From: JBLNDJ01 sp050261515 | Lineage (GTDB): Bacteria; Acidobacteriota; Terriglobia; Bryobacterales; Bryobacteraceae | Assembly (NCBI GenBank): GCA_050261515.1 | Contig: JBLNDJ010000060.1 | Span: 124,001 to 188,000 of the forward strand | Length of the DNA stretch: 64,000 bases | Direction: 5' to 3' | In this document: piece after piece, positions 16,043 through 24,907 of the stretch | Layout: every line of letters begins with the position of its first letter | Position numbering within the stretch: the first letter of the stretch is position 1 | Position numbers and translations under genes: made by a program | Notes under the pieces: generated by a model | Seen by the model: only the letters and a program-made list of their open reading frames with translations | What the model was told of the DNA's origin: nothing | Database searches by the model: none

Positions 16043-17368
16043 ATGACTCCGGCACAGCCCAGCCCTCGCGTCGATATTCTGCAACGGGCTGGATTTTGGG
16101 CCGCCGCGCTCTTCCTGTTCATCGCATACAGCCGGATCCTCGAATTCGTGCTGACCGGCTTTCACATACCCACGCTGGTGCTGGCGCTCGCCGTCGTGCT
16201 TGCAGTCCTGACCGGCGGCGTGCAGCGGTCGCTTGCGAGCCCGGCGGGCATCTGTCTTCTTCTGCTCACGATCTGGATGGTCGTTGGAATCCCATTCGCC
16301 GTCTGGAGAGGCGGCGCCGCTCAGACGGTCAATTCCTGGCTGCGGGCGGCGGCGACCTACTACGTGATCGCGGGACTGGTGCTTACGCAGGAGCAGCTTC
16401 GCTCCGCGTTCTCCGTGATGGCAGGCTCGATCTCGATCCTCGCCGTGCTGGCCTTGATATTCGGCTCGACCGAATCCGGCCGCCTGATGCTGCCCTGGGA
16501 AGGCAAGTTCTCCAATCCGAACGACCTGGCCGCGATCATGCTGATCGGGCTGCCGTTTTGGTGGTACCTGTTGACCAATAGCCGGGCGCGGCTTGTGACG
16601 AGGGCCCTGGCGCTCGGGGCCATTGGGCTGCTCCTGACGATTCTGTTGAGGACGGGCTCTCGCGGGGCGATGGTGGGCGTGGTGGCGATCATGGTGGTGC
16701 TCGTCATACAGGCTTCCGGGGTGCGGAGAATTCAGATCGCGGCGGCCTCGCTGCTGATTGCGGCGGTAGCCGCTCTGCTGCTGCCGGCAAGCCTGATGGA
16801 ACGCTATTTCACTTACTTCGACAGGGAAGAGGCGGCGGACAGCGACTTGCAGACGAGCGCGGTCAGCTCCGCCGAGGCGCGGAGCGCGATCCTCATCGAA
16901 AGCATCCGGGTCACGCTTCAGAACCCGCTTTTCGGCGTGGGCGCGGGGCAGTTCAGCGTCGCCCAGGATGCGCTGGCCAAAGAGCGCGGCGAGAGCAGGG
17001 GTGCGTGGGCGGTCACGCACAACAGCTACACGCAGGTTTCGAGCGAGACGGGAATCCCGGGGCTGCTGTTTTATCTGGCGGCCCTGGTGTTGAGTTTCCG
17101 CGCCCTGCGTGCGTGCAAGCCGGGCCCGGGAGCGCGGACGCGCGAAGAGGAAGACCTCGGCCGGATGGCCGCGTGCCTGCAAGTCGCGCTGCTGGCCTAC
17201 GCCGTGTGCTCGTTCTTCATGAGCGTGGCGTATCAGATGTACTTCCCGCTGCTGGCGGCCTTGTCGATGTCCGCCGCCTCGATCCGCAGGCAGATGCTGC
17301 TTGCTCCGGCGCCGGCGCCTCCTCCGCGGGCGCGCGCCGCGGCGGCCGCTGCCGGACGCGTGAGATAG
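16043..17368 (+). CDS. O-antigen ligase/polymerase-like membrane protein (Wzy_C)
   Basis: The 441-residue protein has about ten predicted transmembrane helices. A large hydrophilic loop near residues 260-340 contains TLQNPLFGVGAGQFSVAQ and THNSYTQVSSETGIPGLLFYL, the Wzy_C pattern with the H-N-x-Y/E-x-G block seen in O-antigen ligases and polymerases. It would join or ligate polysaccharide on the periplasmic face. The ATG at 16043 follows the glycosyltransferase stop by 2 bases, so the two are co-transcribed. The C-terminal tail is rich in Ala, Pro and Arg and is probably cytoplasmic. Confidence 0.85.
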   Translation: MTPAQPSPRVDILQRAGFWAAALFLFIAYSRILEFVLTGFHIPTLVLALAVVLAVLTGGVQRSLASPAGICLLLLTIWMVVGIPFAVWRGGAAQTVNSWLRAAATYYVIAGLVLTQEQLRSAFSVMAGSISILAVLALIFGSTESGRLMLPWEGKFSNPNDLAAIMLIGLPFWWYLLTNSRARLVTRALALGAIGLLLTILLRTGSRGAMVGVVAIMVVLVIQASGVRRIQIAAASLLIAAVAALLLPASLMERYFTYFDREEAADSDLQTSAVSSAEARSAILIESIRVTLQNPLFGVGAGQFSVAQDALAKERGESRGAWAVTHNSYTQVSSETGIPGLLFYLAALVLSFRALRACKPGPGARTREEEDLGRMAACLQVALLAYAVCSFFMSVAYQMYFPLLAALSMSAASIRRQMLLAPAPAPPPRARAAAAAAGRVR

Positions 17369-17369
17369 G

Positions 17370-18590
17370 TTATTCCTTCGCGCCGCGGGTTCTCAGGAGC
17401 GCAGCCATGCGGTCATAGCCGTTTTCGACCGCGAGTTGCAGGGGCGTTTTGCCGGACTTCGTGCGCGCCTTGATGTCCGCGCCCTTGTCGAGCAGCAGTT
17501 GCGCGATGCTCTCGCGGCCCCAGGAGGCGGCGTGATGCAGCGGCGTGGCGCCCGTCTCGTCGTCGCGCGCGTCCACGGTCGCGCCGCTTGCGATCAGCAG
17601 TTCGGCCACCGAGCGGCTTCCGCCCAGCGCCGCGTCGTGCAGCGGCGTCGAGCCCGCGCCGTTCCGCAGATCGACGCGCGCGCCGCGCTTGAGCAGCAGC
17701 TCGACGATATCCTTGTGACCCTTGAGCGCGGCGTCGTGCAGGAGCGTCGAGCCCCGGGCGGTGCGCATGTTCGGGTCCGCGCCGGCGTCGAGGATCAGGG
17801 CGACGACGTCGATCTGGCCGCGCAGCACGGCTTCCTGAAGCCGCTCGGCTCCGCCGCCGCCCGCCAGCGCCGCGCCCTTCTTCAAGAGCAGTTCGATAAC
17901 GCGCGTCTGCCGGTAGCGCAGGGCCTCATCGAGCGGAGTGGAGCCGGAGGCGTCCTTCGCGTTCGGGTCGGCTCCCGCGGCGAGCAGAATTTCGGCCACC
18001 TCGGGATGCCCCTTGCCGGCCGCTTCGTGCAGCGGCGTGGCGCCCGATTGCGGGCTGCGGCTGCGCACGTCGGCGCCCTTGGCAATCAGGAGCCTGACGA
18101 TGTCGGTGCGGCCTCGCCAGACCGCCTCGTCGAGCGGCGCGATGCCGGATTCGTCGTGCGCCGCGATGACGGCGCCGCTGGCGATGAGCAGCTGCGCCAG
18201 CTCGAGGTAGCCGCGATTGGCGGCAATGTGGAGGGGCGTGGTTCCGGAGCGGTCCGTCGCGTTGACCTGTGCGCCGTGCGCGAGCAGGACGCGCGCCAGA
18301 TCGACGTGATTGGTGATCGCGGCGTAATGCAGCGGAGTCGAGCCGGCCTCGGCATGGCGGGCATTTACGGCGGCGCCGCGGGCGATGAGCAGTTCGGCGG
18401 CCTCGGTGTGCCCGGCCCAGGCGGCGTCGTGCAGCGGGGTGCCGCCGAGGTTATCGCGCGCGTTCGGGTCGGCGCCCTGGTCGAGCAGCGCTTTAAGCTC
18501 GGCCAGGTCGCCGCTTCTGGCGGCGTCGTGAAGGTCGCCCGAAGCGGCGAACGCGCATGTGAGGCACGCGAACAGCGCGATCGTCCGCAT
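17370..18590 (-). CDS. Secreted ankyrin-repeat protein
   Basis: The 406-residue protein starts with a signal peptide (MRTIALFACLTCAFAASG). Almost all the rest is ankyrin repeats with a 33-residue period; about eleven or twelve can be counted from the recurring pattern GxTPLHxAAxxGH and LLIAxGAxVNA. One repeat (about residues 236-262, around AGGGGAERLQEAVLRG) lacks the usual TPLH turn. Such solenoids bind partner proteins and have no enzymatic activity. A periplasmic or extracellular location is predicted from the signal peptide, which is unusual for ankyrin proteins in general but common in Acidobacteria. Its stop lies one base from the stop of the ligase gene. Confidence 0.92.
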   Translation of the reverse strand: MRTIALFACLTCAFAASGDLHDAARSGDLAELKALLDQGADPNARDNLGGTPLHDAAWAGHTEAAELLIARGAAVNARHAEAGSTPLHYAAITNHVDLARVLLAHGAQVNATDRSGTTPLHIAANRGYLELAQLLIASGAVIAAHDESGIAPLDEAVWRGRTDIVRLLIAKGADVRSRSPQSGATPLHEAAGKGHPEVAEILLAAGADPNAKDASGSTPLDEALRYRQTRVIELLLKKGAALAGGGGAERLQEAVLRGQIDVVALILDAGADPNMRTARGSTLLHDAALKGHKDIVELLLKRGARVDLRNGAGSTPLHDAALGGSRSVAELLIASGATVDARDDETGATPLHHAASWGRESIAQLLLDKGADIKARTKSGKTPLQLAVENGYDRMAALLRTRGAKE

Positions 18591-18608
18591 CGCCTTCAGC
18601 TTACCGCG

Positions 18609-19139
18609 CTACCGCTTCTGAGCCGGCTTGGCGGCCAGCAGCTTATCGATTTCCGCTTGCAGGCCGTCGCCCTGGAATATCTCGGTGGTATCCGGGCCGA
18701 ACTCGAAATCCTTGACGATGAAGCCGTCGCGATCGATCAGGAAGAGATGCGGAATATTGATCGAGGGCTTGAGCGGGCTTGGCCGCACGTAGGAGAACGC
18801 AACCTGGCCGCAATCGAAAAGCACGGGGAACGTGAGCTTCTGGGCGGCGATGAACTTGTTCACGGCGGCAGGCGAGTCGGGCGGATTGGTGATCGAAATC
18901 ACCGCGACCTTGCCGGCGTTGAACGTCTTGATCTGCTCGAGTTTCTTGGCGAACGGCTGGCAATGGACGCAGTCGCTCCGCATGATATCGACGATGACCA
19001 CCTTGCCCCGGTAGTCCTGCAAATCGTGCTGCTGGCCCTTGCTGTCGGGGAGCGAAAAGCCGGGCGCACGCCGCGGCGCCTGCCCGAACAGCGCGGCCGA
19101 GAGAAGAAGAGCCGTACACAATGTGAGAGCGCGACGCAT
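18609..19139 (-). CDS. TlpA/ResA-like secreted thioredoxin-fold protein
   Basis: The 176-residue protein has a signal peptide (MRRALTLCTALLLSAALFGQ) followed by a peroxiredoxin/TlpA-type domain: APGFSLPDSKGQQHDLQDYRGKVVIVDI, then the redox motif CVHC in MRSDCVHCQPFAKKLEQI (about residues 54-71). The cis-proline region appears around SINIPHLFLIDRDGFIV. It should act as a periplasmic thiol-disulfide reductase, for example in cytochrome c maturation or disulfide repair. The ATG at 19139 is preferred over one six codons upstream because it gives a clean signal peptide. It lies 18 bases upstream of the ankyrin gene on the same strand and may be co-transcribed. Confidence 0.9.
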   Translation of the reverse strand: MRRALTLCTALLLSAALFGQAPRRAPGFSLPDSKGQQHDLQDYRGKVVIVDIMRSDCVHCQPFAKKLEQIKTFNAGKVAVISITNPPDSPAAVNKFIAAQKLTFPVLFDCGQVAFSYVRPSPLKPSINIPHLFLIDRDGFIVKDFEFGPDTTEIFQGDGLQAEIDKLLAAKPAQKR

Positions 19140-19187
19140 AGAGTTCAAGCGTAACATTTATGCCCCGGAGGTCCGGCCGGTGGTGCT

Positions 19188-20174
19188 ATGCTGATCGTTT
19201 CCATGCTCCGTCTCACCCTTGTCAGCCTCGCCGCCTGTGCTGCGCTTGCCGTTCCGGAGGCGCGCGCGCAGGTCAAAATCACCAAAGCCGCGGACCGCAT
19301 TTCGGTCGAGATCGGCGGCAAACCGTACAGCGCGTTTTTCATCGGCCCGGAGACACAGAAGCCGTATTTGCATCCGCTGCGCGCGGCGTCGGGGACGATC
19401 GTCACGCGCCGCTACCCGATGGAGATGCTCGAAGGCGAGACTCGCGACCATCCGCACCACCGCGGCCTGTGGTTCAGCCACGGCGACGTGAACGGCATCG
19501 ATTTCTGGGGCAACGAGCCGGGCCAGAGCCAGAAGGCGGGCCGCATCGTTCTCAAGAAGGTGACGGGCGTCGAGAGCGGGAAGAAATCCGGGCAGATCCG
19601 GGCGACGTTCGAGTGGATCGATCTCGCGGGCCGGCCGGTGCTTTCCGAAGCCCGCACCATGACGTTCTACGCGGACCCGGTCGTGCGCACGATCGACGTC
19701 GATATCGAGCTGACCGCGATCGAGAAGGCGCGCTTCGGCGACACCAAGGAAGGCACGTTTGCCATCCGGCTGGCCGCCGGGCTCGAGGAGCCGGGGAAGG
19801 ACCAGCCGGCGCTGCCCAGGCGCACGGGCAAGATGGTAAACGCCGAGGGCGCAGTGGGCGAGAAGAACGTGTGGGGCAAGCGCTCGGCCTGGGTGGACCA
19901 TTACGGCGAGGTGGACGGCGAGAAGCTCGGCGTGGCGATCTTCGACCATCCTTTGAATCCGAGGCACCCGACCTGGTGGCATTCGCGCGCCTACGGCCTG
20001 TTCGCGGCGAACATCTTCGGATTGCACGACTTCGAGGCCGATAAGACGAAGGACGGCAGCCTGACGCTGGCTCCGGGAGAGAAGCTGCGGTTCCGCTACC
20101 GTGTGATTGTGCATCCGGGCGACGCGGCGAGCGCGGGGCTGGCAGCGCGGTACGCCGAGTACGCGGGGAAATAG
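19188..20174 (+). CDS. PmoA-like (DUF6807) secreted protein
   Basis: The 328-residue protein has an N-terminal signal peptide (to about ARAQ) and the family landmarks KPYLHPLRAASGTIVTRRYPM and DHPHHRGLWFSHGDVNGIDFWG. These define the group often labelled methane oxygenase PmoA, although it is not methane monooxygenase; DUF6807 is the neutral name. Near the C-terminus WWHSRAYGLFAANIFG is also conserved. The fold is probably a beta-sandwich related to galactose-mutarotase-like domains, and a role in sugar or glycoside metabolism is suspected, but the reaction is unknown. A second ATG at 19203 also gives a good signal peptide. It is divergent from the TlpA gene. Confidence 0.83.
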   Translation: MLIVSMLRLTLVSLAACAALAVPEARAQVKITKAADRISVEIGGKPYSAFFIGPETQKPYLHPLRAASGTIVTRRYPMEMLEGETRDHPHHRGLWFSHGDVNGIDFWGNEPGQSQKAGRIVLKKVTGVESGKKSGQIRATFEWIDLAGRPVLSEARTMTFYADPVVRTIDVDIELTAIEKARFGDTKEGTFAIRLAAGLEEPGKDQPALPRRTGKMVNAEGAVGEKNVWGKRSAWVDHYGEVDGEKLGVAIFDHPLNPRHPTWWHSRAYGLFAANIFGLHDFEADKTKDGSLTLAPGEKLRFRYRVIVHPGDAASAGLAARYAEYAGK

Positions 20175-20198
20175 GGCCGGCCAGGGACGGCCGCCGGG

Positions 20199-20216
20199 CC
20201 TGGTGCGCAAACCAGG
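20199..20216 (+). terminator. Stem-loop after the PmoA-like gene
   Basis: CCTGGT-GCGCAA-ACCAGG forms a perfect 6-bp stem with a 6-base loop, 24 bases after the stop codon. There is no T run after it, so termination is possible but weakly supported. Confidence 0.35.
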
Positions 20217-20246
20217 GGTTTGGCACACAGGTTGTAGTGTAGGAGT

Positions 20247-20909
20247 ATGAAGATCTTCTTGGATACGGCGAACCTGGAAGAGCTCAGGAAGGGCGCTGCA
20301 TGGGGTGTGGTGGACGGCGTGACGACCAATCCTTCGCTCATCGCCAAAGAAGGCCGTCCCATGGCTGAGCAAATCAGGGAAATTACTGGGATTATTCACG
20401 GCGACGTCAGCGCCGAGGTGGTTTCGACCGAAGCGGAGGCGATGCTCAAAGAGGGACGCGAGCTGGCGCGCATCCATTCGAACGTCGTGGTGAAGTGCCC
20501 GCTGACGCGCGACGGCATCAAGGCGACCGCGGCGCTTTCGAACGAGGGCATCCGGGTCAACGTGACACTGTGCTTTTCGGCGGCACAGGCGCTGCTGGCG
20601 GCCAAGGCGGGCGCCTACATCGTCAGTCCCTTTATCGGCCGGCTGGACGATATCGGACAGCCCGGCATGGACCTGATCCGCGAAATCAAGACAATTTACG
20701 GGAATTACGACTACAAAACGCAGGTGCTGGCGGCCTCGATCCGTTCGCCTTTGCACGTGATCGACGCGGCGCTGGCCGGCTCGGACATCGCGACGATGCC
20801 TTTTAAGGTTTTGGATATGATGTTCAGCCACCCTTTGACCGATAGAGGACTGGAACAGTTCTTGAAGGATTACAACCGCGTGTACCAGGACAGCGCGGCC
20901 GGACATTGA
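20247..20909 (+). CDS. Small transaldolase / fructose-6-phosphate aldolase
   Basis: The 220-residue TIM-barrel aldolase begins [14 protein letters not shown], exactly as the short transaldolase (TalC/FSA) group. The Schiff-base lysine is K83 in [21 protein letters not shown] and [20 protein letters not shown] are further family blocks. It either transfers dihydroxyacetone units in the non-oxidative pentose phosphate pathway or cleaves fructose 6-phosphate; the two activities cannot be told apart here with certainty. Together with gnd in the window it supports an active pentose phosphate route. The next gene overlaps its stop by one base. Confidence 0.95.
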   Translation: MKIFLDTANLEELRKGAAWGVVDGVTTNPSLIAKEGRPMAEQIREITGIIHGDVSAEVVSTEAEAMLKEGRELARIHSNVVVKCPLTRDGIKATAALSNEGIRVNVTLCFSAAQALLAAKAGAYIVSPFIGRLDDIGQPGMDLIREIKTIYGNYDYKTQVLAASIRSPLHVIDAALAGSDIATMPFKVLDMMFSHPLTDRGLEQFLKDYNRVYQDSAAGH

Positions 20910-21292
20910 TGGGCAAGAAACGATACCTGATGGCGGGACTGGCGGGCGCCATGACCGGCGTAGCGGCATGGCTGATCCCCGGTTTGAGAACGACTCCGGC
21001 GGAGCGCGAGCGGCGGCGCAGGCTCGCGGTCAACGCCCACGGGCGCACCGGGAATGCGATGATCGTCGATTTCCACGGGGGAACGCTCTGCTACAGCTAT
21101 TTGGTCTCGGGCGTGGAATACATGGCTTTTCAGGACGTGACGGCGCTGGCAGCTTTCCTGCCCGACGATCCCGGCGTCCTGATCGATACCCCGGCGACAC
21201 TGAAATATCTCGCCCGCAACCCGGCCAATTCGATTGTGGTTTGCGAAGAATGGTCGGGGTTGCGGGCTCAGCCTCGCGCGACGGCGACCTGA
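20909..21292 (+). CDS. Hypothetical membrane-anchored protein
   Basis: The 127-residue protein is not recognised. It has an N-terminal hydrophobic helix (LMAGLAGAMTGVAAWLIPGL) preceded by positive residues (MGKKR) and followed by an arginine-rich stretch, giving a single membrane anchor or an uncleaved signal. The soluble part (about residues 40-125) contains HGRTGNAMIVDFHGGTLCYSY and ends without a clear motif. The start ATG shares its first base with the stop of the transaldolase gene, so the two are translationally coupled. Nothing in the sequence shows a function. Confidence 0.75.
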   Translation: MGKKRYLMAGLAGAMTGVAAWLIPGLRTTPAERERRRRLAVNAHGRTGNAMIVDFHGGTLCYSYLVSGVEYMAFQDVTALAAFLPDDPGVLIDTPATLKYLARNPANSIVVCEEWSGLRAQPRATAT

Positions 21293-21309
21293 TTTGCGGA
21301 ACTCTATGC

Positions 21310-21325
21310 CAGGCTCTTAAGCCTG
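21310..21325. terminator. Stem-loop at the convergent end of the hypothetical and cspA genes
   Basis: CAGGCT-CTTA-AGCCTG is a perfect 6-bp stem with a tight 4-base loop. It lies 17 bases after the rightward gene and includes the stop codon of the leftward cold-shock gene. It could end transcription from either side. Confidence 0.4.
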
Positions 21326-21535
21326 CCCTTCGGCTTTGCTTACGTTTTCAGCCTGGAGTCCCTTGGGACCCTCCTTGATTTCGAACTCGACTTGCGAGCC
21401 GTTGTCAAGCGTGCGGAACCCGGTGGCCTGTATCGCGGAGAAGTGGACGAAAACATCCTCTCCGCTCTCGCGCTGGATGAAACCGTAGCCTTTCGCCGCG
21501 TTGAACCACTTCACCACGCCACGTTCTTTACTCAC
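21317..21535 (-). CDS. cspA: Cold-shock domain protein
   Basis: The 72-residue single-domain protein binds single-stranded RNA and DNA and melts RNA structure. RNP1 is KGYGFI and RNP2 is DVFVHFSAI, inside the typical frame [18 protein letters not shown]. It starts with GTG at 21535 and has a GGAGAGG ribosome site 7 bases upstream. A TATAAG box (21585-21590 on the leftward strand) would leave a leader of about 45 bases, in line with the structured 5' leaders of cold-shock mRNAs. The symbol is generic for the family; which paralogue it is cannot be told. Confidence 0.95.
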   Translation of the reverse strand: MSKERGVVKWFNAAKGYGFIQRESGEDVFVHFSAIQATGFRTLDNGSQVEFEIKEGPKGLQAENVSKAEGQA

Positions 21536-21671
21536 TGATAACCTCTCCTGATCGCTGCCTGTTTTGACGCAGAAAGACGCTTATATCAGCCGCTTCCCGA
21601 CGCAAAAACCGAGGCAGACCCCAAGCAATTTCGAACAACTCAAAAGATTGTACGCAATGGGGCCAGGGCGG

Positions 21672-22517
21672 TCAAGGCTGGAGGAGGCCGCTGTATCCGG
21701 TGAGCCGTATGCCGCGCTTCTTCACTACGTCGAGGACGCGCGGGCTGGTCCAGGCTCCGACGACGGCCGAGCGGTCGGCGGCGACATTTTCGTATCCCTT
21801 GTGGCCGTAGGCCTGAATTTCGGGCGTGTCGGTGGCGGCATGGTCCACCATAAGCCAGGTTCCGGGCTCGAGCTTCTCGAGCGCCGCCACCAGCTTCGAG
21901 GCCCGCACCGCACCCGGGTCGCTCTGGCTGTAGACCTGGCCGAGAAACCGTATGCCCAGGTCCGGGCCGGGCACCGGCATACGGTACTCGCGCGAAAGCT
22001 TGACGACGATGGCGTGAATTTCGGGCGAAAGCGAGTCGAAGCCCATGTGCTGCCAGAGATAGGAGACGCGCGGAACCATGCGCCGCGCGAGCTCGATCTG
22101 GGCGCGCAGTTCCTTCTCGATTTCGGCCAGGTCCGGCTTCGCTTCCTTGAGGCTGGTCCCCGGGGGGAAGTTCTTGTTCGGCCAGACCATCGGGTAGAAG
22201 TAGCCGTTGGGATCGGAGAGGCTGGGGGCGCAGGTCAGCGGGCGCCATTTGACGCGCTCCCACTCGCTGGTGAGGGTCAGGTGGACGCCGGCGTCGAGGC
22301 CCGGGTTTTCCGCAAGCAACCGCGCGGCCTCGGGCATCCACGCGGCCGGGGCCAGCAGGTTGGTGGCCCGCAGAATGCCGTCTTGGTAGGCTTTGATGGT
22401 AGCGACGTTCACCCCGTGGCCGGCGCCCATATCGTCGCCCTGAACGATGACGCGGATCTCGCGGCTCTGCTGGGCGAAGATGGCGGCTGCAAACAGGAAC
22501 GGGAGGAATGCGCGCAT
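21672..22517 (-). CDS. Secreted ChbG/HpnK (YdjC)-like carbohydrate deacetylase
   Basis: The 281-residue protein has a signal peptide (MRAFLPFLFAAAIFAQ) and the YdjC landmarks: VQGDDMGAGHGVN (metal-binding Asp-Asp and His, about residues 25-37), LDAGVHLTLTSEW (second His), and YLWQHMGFDSLSPEI (third His). The family removes acetyl groups from N-acetylated sugars such as chitooligosaccharides or hopanoid head groups. A periplasmic location is predicted. The C-terminus WTSPRVLDVVKKRGIRLTGYS is also usual. A substrate cannot be assigned. It is leftward and separated by 136 bases from cspA, a gap that contains the cspA leader and promoter. Confidence 0.85.
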   Translation of the reverse strand: MRAFLPFLFAAAIFAQQSREIRVIVQGDDMGAGHGVNVATIKAYQDGILRATNLLAPAAWMPEAARLLAENPGLDAGVHLTLTSEWERVKWRPLTCAPSLSDPNGYFYPMVWPNKNFPPGTSLKEAKPDLAEIEKELRAQIELARRMVPRVSYLWQHMGFDSLSPEIHAIVVKLSREYRMPVPGPDLGIRFLGQVYSQSDPGAVRASKLVAALEKLEPGTWLMVDHAATDTPEIQAYGHKGYENVAADRSAVVGAWTSPRVLDVVKKRGIRLTGYSGLLQP

Positions 22518-22613
22518 AATGAACAGTCTACTTGTATTTACCCTGCTGAACTCACCGATTTTATGTCACCGTTATGGTACTCATGGAACCAAAGTAGTTA
22601 ACACCAGACTAGA

Positions 22614-22642
22614 TTGACCGAATTAGCTTAGTCTCTTAGAAT
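22614..22642 (+). promoter_or_regulatory. Sigma70-type promoter for the kinase pair
   Basis: TTGACC (22614-22619), a 17-base spacer and TAGAAT (22637-22642) make a near-consensus promoter. Transcription would start near 22649, leaving a leader of about 60 bases before the ATG at 22712. The surrounding 22518-22711 interval holds no gene. Confidence 0.75.
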
Positions 22643-22711
22643 CGCTTGTGGACTCCGGAGTACCGGACGGTACCCTTGGTGCGCCCTCGTGCCAAGGCGG
22701 GAGACTGGCAG

Positions 22712-24904
22712 ATGAGTTTTGAAATCGGGAAAGTCTGCAGCGGCTACGAGTTTCTCGACGTTCTGAGAAGGACGAAATACGAGATCGCTTACAGGGTCAG
22801 GAACACCCTGGCGCAGCGGCTGGAATTGCTCCGGGTCCTGCCTGAGAACGTACAGGACGACCGGGAGCAGGTGGAGCGCTTTCTCCGCGAAATGAGGGTG
22901 CATTCCCTCCTGGTGCACCCGAATATCGTCGCCTTTTACAACGCAATGGAGCTGGACGGGCGTGTGGTCATGACCACCGAACTCGTCGAAGGCCCCACGC
23001 TGGCGGACCGTCTGCAGAGGGGACCTCTGCGGCCGTCCGATGCGGTGGACTACATTTCGCAGGCGCTTGCGGCGCTGGGGTACGCGCACGGACACAAGGT
23101 GATCCATCGGGACATCAGCGCGGACGTCATCGTCTTTACGCCCGAGGGGACCGTCAAGCTGACGCAGTTCGGACTGGCGAAGGCGGCGACGAGCCCGCAG
23201 CTTACGCAGGGCGGCGCGGTGCTCGGGAACCTGAAGTACATTTCGCCCGAGCAGGTGCTGGGCAAGGGCGACCTGGACCCGCGCAGCGATCTGTACTCGC
23301 TGGGAGCGGTGCTCTACGAGGCCCTGACCGGCGCGCCTCCGTTCCATTCGCGCAGCCAGTTCGAATTGATGCTGGCGCACGTGAGCGAGCCGCCGAAGCC
23401 CCCGAGCGAGGTGAATCCGAACCTTCCGGCCGCGCTCGACGCCGTGCTGCTGCGGGCGCTGGCGAAGGACCCCGCGGCGCGGTTCCAGACGGCAGACGAG
23501 TTCCGCGAGAGCCTGCAGGCGATTCGGGGCGAGTTGGAAGGAGTGGAAGCGCCGGCGGCGCACGCGACGCCGGTGGAACGCGAGGAAACCCCGGAACCGG
23601 CAACGCCCGCGCTGATGGTGGGTCCGCCGTCGCCGCTGGCGGGCGAGTCTCTGGCGGCCGCGCCGGTGGAAATCGAGCCGGCAGCAGCGACGCTGCCCGC
23701 GGCGGAGCTGTCGCCCGAACCGATGAGGGCGGAACCCGCGCCGGTCGAAGCGGCGCTGGCGCCGGATACGGCGATCGATGCGCCGATGCCGGCGGAGACG
23801 GTGGAGGTCGCCGCAGCCGCAGCCGTGCCGGTTTTGCCGTCCGTGGAGCTGGCGCTGCTCGCGGAGCCGGTCGAGATCGCGGCGGCCGTGCCGGAACCGG
23901 TGGCGCTGAACGGCCATTCGGCGGCCGTGGCGGCATCGGAGCCGGCGGAAGCGGTGGCGGTTTTGGCGGCAGTCGAACAGGACGTGGCGGTTGCGGTGCT
24001 GGATGAGGAGCCGGCAGTGCCGGTCCTGCCGGAACCGGAGCTGCTGTCCGAGCCGGAGCCTGAGCTGGAACCGGTTGCCGAAGTCGTGGCGGCGGGGCCG
24101 GGGCCGGAGCCGGAGGTTGTCGCCGAAGTGGTGACGGCTGAGCCGGAGCCCGAACCCGAGGGCGTCGCCGAAGTTGTGGCGGCCGAGCCGGAATTGGTGC
24201 CCGAGGCGGTCGCCGAGGCCGTGGCCGAAAAGGAACCCGTCGTCGAAGCCGCGCTGCCCGAACCGGAGCCAGAGCCTGAGCCGGTCGCCGAAGTGGTGAC
24301 GGCTGAGCCGGAAGTAGCGCCTGAGCCGGTCGCCGAGGCCGTGGCCGAGAAGGGACCCGTCGTCGAAGCCGCGCTACCCGAGCCGGAGCCAGAGCCTGAG
24401 CCGGTCGCCGAAGTGGTGACGGCTGAGCCGGAAGTAGCGCCTGAGCCGGTCGCCGAGGTCGTGGCCGAAAAGAAACCTGTCGTCGAAGCCGCGCTACCCG
24501 AGCCGGAGCCAGAGCCCGAGCCGGTCGTCGAAGTGGTGACGGCTGAGCCGGAGGTAGAGCCCGAGCCGGTCACCGAAGTGGCGACGGCTGAGCCGGAACT
24601 GGATCCAGAGGCCGCCACCGAAGTTGTGACCCTTGAGGCGGAGTTGGGGCCTGAGACGGTGGCGGAGCCGAAGCCCGTGGCCGAAGCGGCGGCGGAACCG
24701 GAGCCGGCCGGCGAAGCCTTCGCTGCCGGGAGCGAGCCGGCGGTGGAACCGGCGACCAAGCCTAAGCAGGCCGCACCACCGGCGGCGGCGCAGCCGGACG
24801 AGGCTCCCGCGATGTTCCCGTTCCACCAGCTGGTCGCAGCCGGACTGGCGGCTCTTGCGGTCGCGATCATCCTTTTGATCGTGTACCTGTTCGGCGGCAA
24901 ATAG
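22712..24904 (+). CDS. Membrane-anchored Ser/Thr pseudokinase with a long Glu/Pro-rich repeat tail
   Basis: The 730-residue protein has a kinase-fold domain at residues 10-290, but key catalytic residues are missing. There is no glycine loop ([17 protein letters not shown]), the ATP lysine is Arg (LELLRVL, R41), HRDIKPxN reads HRDISADV, and DFG reads QFG (Q152). The HRD aspartate, the SPE segment and DLYSLG remain. It is therefore predicted not to catalyse phosphotransfer and to act as a scaffold or allosteric partner. Residues about 300-690 are a low-complexity Glu/Pro/Val/Ala tail, and a single helix ([21 protein letters not shown]) anchors the C-terminus. The ATG at 22712 is preferred because upstream starts lie at the transcription start. 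An active kinase follows 3 bases later. Confidence 0.93.
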   Translation: MSFEIGKVCSGYEFLDVLRRTKYEIAYRVRNTLAQRLELLRVLPENVQDDREQVERFLREMRVHSLLVHPNIVAFYNAMELDGRVVMTTELVEGPTLADRLQRGPLRPSDAVDYISQALAALGYAHGHKVIHRDISADVIVFTPEGTVKLTQFGLAKAATSPQLTQGGAVLGNLKYISPEQVLGKGDLDPRSDLYSLGAVLYEALTGAPPFHSRSQFELMLAHVSEPPKPPSEVNPNLPAALDAVLLRALAKDPAARFQTADEFRESLQAIRGELEGVEAPAAHATPVEREETPEPATPALMVGPPSPLAGESLAAAPVEIEPAAATLPAAELSPEPMRAEPAPVEAALAPDTAIDAPMPAETVEVAAAAAVPVLPSVELALLAEPVEIAAAVPEPVALNGHSAAVAASEPAEAVAVLAAVEQDVAVAVLDEEPAVPVLPEPELLSEPEPELEPVAEVVAAGPGPEPEVVAEVVTAEPEPEPEGVAEVVAAEPELVPEAVAEAVAEKEPVVEAALPEPEPEPEPVAEVVTAEPEVAPEPVAEAVAEKGPVVEAALPEPEPEPEPVAEVVTAEPEVAPEPVAEVVAEKKPVVEAALPEPEPEPEPVVEVVTAEPEVEPEPVTEVATAEPELDPEAATEVVTLEAELGPETVAEPKPVAEAAAEPEPAGEAFAAGSEPAVEPATKPKQAAPPAAAQPDEAPAMFPFHQLVAAGLAALAVAIILLIVYLFGGK
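24121..24600 (+). repeat. 120-bp in-frame tandem repeat in the pseudokinase tail
   Basis: Blocks 24241-24360, 24361-24480 and 24481-24600 align with each other at a period of exactly 120 bases (40 codons), and the block before them matches in part. The first and second copies differ at only a few positions. Each unit encodes a stretch such as [16 protein letters not shown] followed by [12 protein letters not shown]. The high DNA identity indicates recent expansion. Confidence 0.85.
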
Positions 24905-24907
24905 CGC

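Noticed and set aside
19188..20174. Particulate methane monooxygenase subunit
   Set aside because: Proteins of this type are often labelled PmoA, but the sequence has a signal peptide and a soluble beta-rich body with no membrane helices of a monooxygenase.
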